The notes under the pieces were generated by a model. The model searched no databases, was not told the origin of the DNA, and worked only from the letters and a program-made list of their open reading frames with translations. Shown here piece after piece: positions 32,040 through 35,645 of a DNA stretch of 35,645 nucleotides. Position 1 is the stretch's first letter, and each line of letters opens with the position of its first letter. Both the position numbers and the translations under genes were made by a program. The stretch is from UBA1151 sp963579925. GTDB lineage: Bacteria > Chloroflexota > Dehalococcoidia > Lucifugimonadales > Lucifugimonadaceae. The stretch spans positions 1-35,645 of the forward strand of contig CAUZJA010000004.1 in assembly GCA_963579925.1 (NCBI GenBank), given 5' to 3'.

Positions 32040-33467
32040 ATGTTTACTATTCCGGAGACGCTGACATTGACTACCGTATCGAACCGGCAATCGACCGATA
32101 TTGCGCTGATGGCGCATCTCTTACGACGGGCGGGTTTTGGGGCCACTCGTGATCAGATCGACAAGTATCTTGAGAAGGGGTACGAGGCTGTTGTAGAAGA
32201 GCTTCTGAATCCTGATCGAGCCCCGATGGAAGATGAGGACCTGATGGACCGGTACTTCATCGCCTCGGTAGAGGCTCGCACCGCTAACCACGCCAACCCT
32301 CAGTGGGCATGGCGCATGGCGACGAGCTACAAGCCGCTGGAAGAGAAGATTGCGCTCTTCTGGCACGGGCTGATGGCGGTGGGCGGTGTCAAGCTGGACC
32401 ACGGGCTTGAGATGCTCACTGAGATCGAGTTGTTCCGGGAATTTGGCCTTGGCCGCTTCCAGGAACTTCTGCAGGAGGTCTCCCGCAACCCGGGCATGAT
32501 GTTCTGGCTAGACAACCAGAACAGCCACAAAGACGCCCCCAACGAGAACTACGGCCGCGAACTACTCGAGCTGTTCTCCATGGGTATCGATGAGATGGGC
32601 GAAGGCGCATATTCCGAAGACGATGTGAAAACCGCCGCACGCGCATTCACAGGCTGGGCCTCCAAAGTCACGCCGCCGCCGTTCTTCCTGGGGCCGTTTG
32701 AGATGGAGTTCCAGTTCGACGCCGATGATCACGACGACTCTGAAAAGATGTTCCTGGGCCAGACCGGTAACTGGAATGGTGAGGACATTGTCCGCATCAT
32801 CTGCGAACAGCGTGCGACTGCACACTTCGTAGCACTACGCCTCTACGACTACTTCGTATCAGACACACCGGACAGCGCGGAGATCGAACGCCTGACTGAT
32901 GTCTTTCAGGCCAACAACGGTGAAGTCAGGGCGGTACTTCGAGAGATTTTCAACTCAGACCACTTCAAGTCTGAAGCCGTCCGGTTCCGGAAGATCAAGA
33001 GTCCGGCAGACCTGGTGTTCGGCACCACTCGACTGGTGGACCGCTTCGAGATCCCGGAGTTGGACTCCGGCACGCTGGCCAACTACACGCTCTTCATGGG
33101 GCAGTATCTGATGAACCCACCCAGCGTTGAAGGCTGGCACGAGGGCGAGGAGTGGGTCGATTCTGGCGCACTCATCGAACGCATCAACTTCGCCTCAACC
33201 GAGGTGTCGCGACTCGACGCTCGCGGCGTGCAGCGGATGCTCGACCGAGTCCGCGAGACTGGCGATGAGCTCAACTCTGAGCAGTTCGTGGACGCCTGCC
33301 TCGATGGAATGGGTGCAATCGACGCCTCACCGCGCACCAAGTCGATTCTCGTCGACCACGCAGAGCGTTACGGAACGCCGTGGGAGGTCGAGGCACCTGA
33401 CTCACTCGAACGAGCAATCGAGATGTTCCAACTGATCGTTTCAACACCTGACTACCAGTACTGCTAG
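32040..33467 (+). CDS. DUF1800 family protein
   Basis: The 475-aa protein begins with the DUF1800 hallmark (IALMAHLLRRAGFGATRDQIDKYLEKGYEAVVEELLNP) and continues with KIALFWHGLMAVGG, NPGMMFWLDNQNS, PNENYGRELLELFSMG and ARAFTGWA, all familiar from the family. The C-terminal third includes GQYLMNPPSVEGWHEGEEW. The biochemical function of DUF1800 is not established, but it is almost always encoded just before a DUF1501 gene, as here (35-base gap). There is no signal peptide. The start may instead be TTG 32067, with GGAG at 32054-32057 and a product that opens TTVSNRQSTD. Confidence 0.9.
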   Translation: MFTIPETLTLTTVSNRQSTDIALMAHLLRRAGFGATRDQIDKYLEKGYEAVVEELLNPDRAPMEDEDLMDRYFIASVEARTANHANPQWAWRMATSYKPLEEKIALFWHGLMAVGGVKLDHGLEMLTEIELFREFGLGRFQELLQEVSRNPGMMFWLDNQNSHKDAPNENYGRELLELFSMGIDEMGEGAYSEDDVKTAARAFTGWASKVTPPPFFLGPFEMEFQFDADDHDDSEKMFLGQTGNWNGEDIVRIICEQRATAHFVALRLYDYFVSDTPDSAEIERLTDVFQANNGEVRAVLREIFNSDHFKSEAVRFRKIKSPADLVFGTTRLVDRFEIPELDSGTLANYTLFMGQYLMNPPSVEGWHEGEEWVDSGALIERINFASTEVSRLDARGVQRMLDRVRETGDELNSEQFVDACLDGMGAIDASPRTKSILVDHAERYGTPWEVEAPDSLERAIEMFQLIVSTPDYQYC

Positions 33468-33502
33468 CCCAATTCGGGCGCAAGTAAGCGGAGAAATATT
33501 CA

Positions 33503-34675
33503 ATGGCCAGCAACGGCTCAACCAGTAACGGCACCAACGGATCTAACGGAAGCAAGCGCAAGAACCTCGTGGTGGTTCAGCTTTCAGGTGGCAACGACTA
33601 CCTGAACACGATGGTCCCGTACCAGGATGGTCTCTACTACGACTACCGTCCCAACATGGGCCTAAAGGGCGACGACGTCATCCCAATTGACGATCGCATC
33701 GGCTTCAACTCGCACATGGCGCCGTTCAAGCGCCTGTACGATAAGGGAATGATGGCCGTCATGATGGGCATCGGCTATCCGGAGCCAAATCGGTCGCACT
33801 TCCGCTCAATGGACATCTGGCACACGGCTGAACCCTCCGTCAGTTCCTCCGAGGGCTGGCTGGGCAAGGTCACGAAAGCGCTTGACCCCGAAGGAACGAA
33901 CCCCGTCACCGCAGTCAACTTCGGCCGTGGACTGCCCCGTGCACTCGCATACCCGGGCGTATCCGTTGCATCAGTCGGAGCGTTGGACTCATACGGCCTC
34001 TACACCGGCCTCGCCGGCGCAGGGAATCGTGACGCGCTGCTCGACACCGTCAGCCGCATCTACCAGCCTATGTCCGCCGATGGCTTCCCTTCGCAACGCA
34101 TCCTGGAGACTGGACGAGGCGCACTCGATGGCGCTGACCTGCTTCGAGAAGCACCTGGCAAGTACAAAGGGACCATCGAGTACCCGGAAGACAACCCAAT
34201 TGCGCAGAGCCTAAAAGGCGTCGCGCAGGTAACTTCCGCCAACCTTGGCACGAAGATTTATTACACCGCGCACGGTCCTTTTGACACGCACACCAACGAG
34301 CTAATCAACCACGCACTGCTATGGGACCAGGTTTCCGAGGCGGTGGAACTCTTCTGGGCGGATATGGAAGAGCAGGGTGAGGCTGACGACACCGTGATGT
34401 GGATCTTCAGCGAGTTCGGACGTCGAGTGGCCGACAACGGCACCGGCACGGACCACGGCTCCGGTGGTTGCGCGTTCCTGATCGGACCATCGGTCAAGGG
34501 CGGCCTCTACGGCGAGTACCCGGACCTGAGTCCGGATGCGCAGCTTGAGGGCGATATCCAGTACAACACGGACTACCGGGACGGCTACGCAACCATCCTT
34601 GAGAGTTTCATGGACCTGGACTCAGAGCCAATTCTGAACAGCAAGTTCAGCCAGCTCGATCTCCTGGCGGTATAG
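33503..34675 (+). CDS. DUF1501 family protein
   Basis: The 390-aa protein opens with a low-complexity linker (MASNGSTSNGTNGSNGSK) and enters the DUF1501 fold at RKNLVVVQLSGGNDYLNTMVPYQD. It continues with FNSHMAPFKRLYDKGMMAVMMGIGYP, NRSHFRSMDIWHTA, and the alkaline-phosphatase/sulfatase-like metal region FSEFGRRVADNGTGTDHGSGGCAFLIG. DUF1501 is related to the sulfatase/alkaline phosphatase clan. Many members have a Tat signal; none is visible here, the Asn/Ser/Gly-rich N-terminus replacing it. GGAG precedes the ATG. It is second in the operon. Confidence 0.9.
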   Translation: MASNGSTSNGTNGSNGSKRKNLVVVQLSGGNDYLNTMVPYQDGLYYDYRPNMGLKGDDVIPIDDRIGFNSHMAPFKRLYDKGMMAVMMGIGYPEPNRSHFRSMDIWHTAEPSVSSSEGWLGKVTKALDPEGTNPVTAVNFGRGLPRALAYPGVSVASVGALDSYGLYTGLAGAGNRDALLDTVSRIYQPMSADGFPSQRILETGRGALDGADLLREAPGKYKGTIEYPEDNPIAQSLKGVAQVTSANLGTKIYYTAHGPFDTHTNELINHALLWDQVSEAVELFWADMEEQGEADDTVMWIFSEFGRRVADNGTGTDHGSGGCAFLIGPSVKGGLYGEYPDLSPDAQLEGDIQYNTDYRDGYATILESFMDLDSEPILNSKFSQLDLLAV

Positions 34676-34685
34676 GCACGCACGC

Positions 34686-35645
34686 ATGGCACTAGAAAAC
34701 TTCACATACAAAGACACCATCGGCATCGCATCGTTCCTTGGCCGTGGGTTCATGAACCCCACAGACGTGCGACTAGACAGCACCGGAATGATGTTCGTGC
34801 TCAGCCGCTCCAACGCCGGCAACAAGAACGTTCGCGTCAGCGCTGTGACGCTGGATTCCGAGTACCAGTACGAGTTCGCCACCTGGGGCACGGAGCCGGG
34901 CCAGACAACACTGCCAACATCGATTGCGTTTGATAGCAACGACCTGCTCTACGTCCCAGACGAACACATGAGCAACATCTCTGTCTTTGATCGTGAAGGC
35001 AACTTCGTCAAGCGATTTGGTGAACTCGGCTCTGAGCCGGGCCAGTTCAACCGTCCTGCGGGATTGGTGGTCGACTCAGAAGACAACCTGATCGTGATGG
35101 ACCACCTGAACAACCGCGTTCAGAAGCTGTCGAAAGACGGTGAGTACATCTCGTCATTTGGTTCAGAAGGCACCGGCCCGGGCGAGTTCAACTTCGCATG
35201 GGGTATCTCGCTCGACGCCGAAGATGGCGTCTGGGTCGCTGACTGGCGCAACGACCGCGTCCAGCGCTTCACATCTGACGGCGAGTTTGTGTCGATGTTC
35301 GGCTCAAGCGGCGCTGCAGACGGCGAGTTCGACCGCCCATCAGGCGTTCATGTTGACGACCGCGGCAAGGTCTACGTCGCCGACTGGCGCAACAACCGCG
35401 TGCAACTCTTCGACAACGACGGCAGCCACATGGAAACGCTCGTTGGCGACGCCACGCTATCGAAGTGGTGCCAGGAATTCGTAGACGTCAACCCGGAGCA
35501 GGCAGAATGGCGCGAGGGCGCAGCCCTGTTCGAGGAAGAGAAGCACTTCTGGCGCCCATCAGCCATCGAAACCACCAAAGATGGCCTCGTCCTAATCGCA
35601 GACGCCTGCCGCCACCGAATCCAGATCTACGAACGAGTCCCGGAG
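34686..35645 (+). CDS. NHL-repeat beta-propeller protein (partial, runs off the window)
   Basis: The frame from ATG 34686 is open to the window end: 320 codons, no stop. It contains at least four NHL blades, each with the recurring pattern F-G-x-x-G-x-x-P-G-[QE]-F-x-x-P-x-G-[IV]-x-[VL]-D (for example GSEPGQFNRPAGLVVDSEDN, and VADWRNNRVQLFDNDG). NHL propellers are protein- or ligand-binding scaffolds, sometimes enzymes such as lyases or lactonases. It follows the DUF1501 stop by 10 bases, so it is the third gene of that operon and may partner with its products. No signal peptide is visible at the start. Confidence 0.85.
   Translation, partial: MALENFTYKDTIGIASFLGRGFMNPTDVRLDSTGMMFVLSRSNAGNKNVRVSAVTLDSEYQYEFATWGTEPGQTTLPTSIAFDSNDLLYVPDEHMSNISVFDREGNFVKRFGELGSEPGQFNRPAGLVVDSEDNLIVMDHLNNRVQKLSKDGEYISSFGSEGTGPGEFNFAWGISLDAEDGVWVADWRNDRVQRFTSDGEFVSMFGSSGAADGEFDRPSGVHVDDRGKVYVADWRNNRVQLFDNDGSHMETLVGDATLSKWCQEFVDVNPEQAEWREGAALFEEEKHFWRPSAIETTKDGLVLIADACRHRIQIYERVPE

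Noticed and set aside
1..35645. CRISPR arrays, tRNA or rRNA genes, riboswitches, prophage or IS transposase
   Set aside because: I looked for regularly spaced direct repeats, cloverleaf ends, conserved RNA cores and transposase or phage motifs and saw none.

Overview
The window looks like a chromosomal segment of a free-living, probably aerobic, marine-type heterotroph. My best guess is Chloroflexota of the SAR202/Dehalococcoidia lineage. This rests on gene content: paired Ldh2-family dehydrogenases, DUF1800/DUF1501, GMC oxidoreductase, TPP enzyme, gamma-glutamyltransferase, sulfatase, lipoproteins with an A-C-G-G lipobox, and many TTG starts. There is no rRNA or marker gene to prove it. I see no tRNA, rRNA, CRISPR array, prophage or insertion-sequence transposase.

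Layout. 0-2.5 kb: a histidine phosphatase converges on a DUF5343 gene, which is divergent from a ParB-like gene without a ParA. 2.5-2.9 kb: a gene-free, repeat-rich spacer. 2.9-6.9 kb: a frameshifted cupin gene divergent from an operon Ldh2 - amidohydrolase - Ldh2, with an inverted repeat next to a TATAAT box between them. 7.0-12.5 kb (minus strand): a 39-aa membrane peptide, a CheY-like regulator, a lipoprotein, an MFS transporter, a PIN-domain protein and a class III aminotransferase. 12.8-16.8 kb (plus): a gamma-glutamyltransferase-like enzyme, an MgtE-like transporter without its N domain, and a methyltransferase. 16.9-20.9 kb (minus): an Erm/KsgA-like rRNA methylase gene (frameshifted), a lipoprotein, an aldose-1-epimerase-like protein and an oxalyl-CoA-synthetase-like ligase. 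21.4-24.5 kb: a VOC protein converging on a sulfatase-aldehyde dehydrogenase pair. 25-28.1 kb: a small membrane protein, an MBL-fold hydrolase, and a CPA1 antiporter fused to a rhodanese domain. 28.3-31.9 kb: a GMC oxidoreductase divergent from a TPP enzyme. 32.0-35.6 kb: DUF1800 - DUF1501 - NHL beta-propeller, the last running off the window.

How it works together: most genes are small catabolic or transport units for organic acids, amides, sugars, peptides and sulfate esters, each with its own promoter. The gaps between them carry two families of palindromic repeats. One begins with GTAG (CTAC when inverted) and resembles REP/BIME elements mobilised by RAYT transposases. The other is built from GTCATCC...GGGATCTCAGC arms.

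The most interesting single observation is an in-frame TGA at 26654-26656 in the active-site loop of the antiporter-linked rhodanese domain. Fifty-five sensible rhodanese codons follow it, with a GC-rich hairpin at the spacing expected for a bacterial SECIS. It could be selenocysteine. The same gene also has an upstream frameshift, and two other genes in the window are frameshifted, so pseudogenisation or assembly error is a serious alternative.
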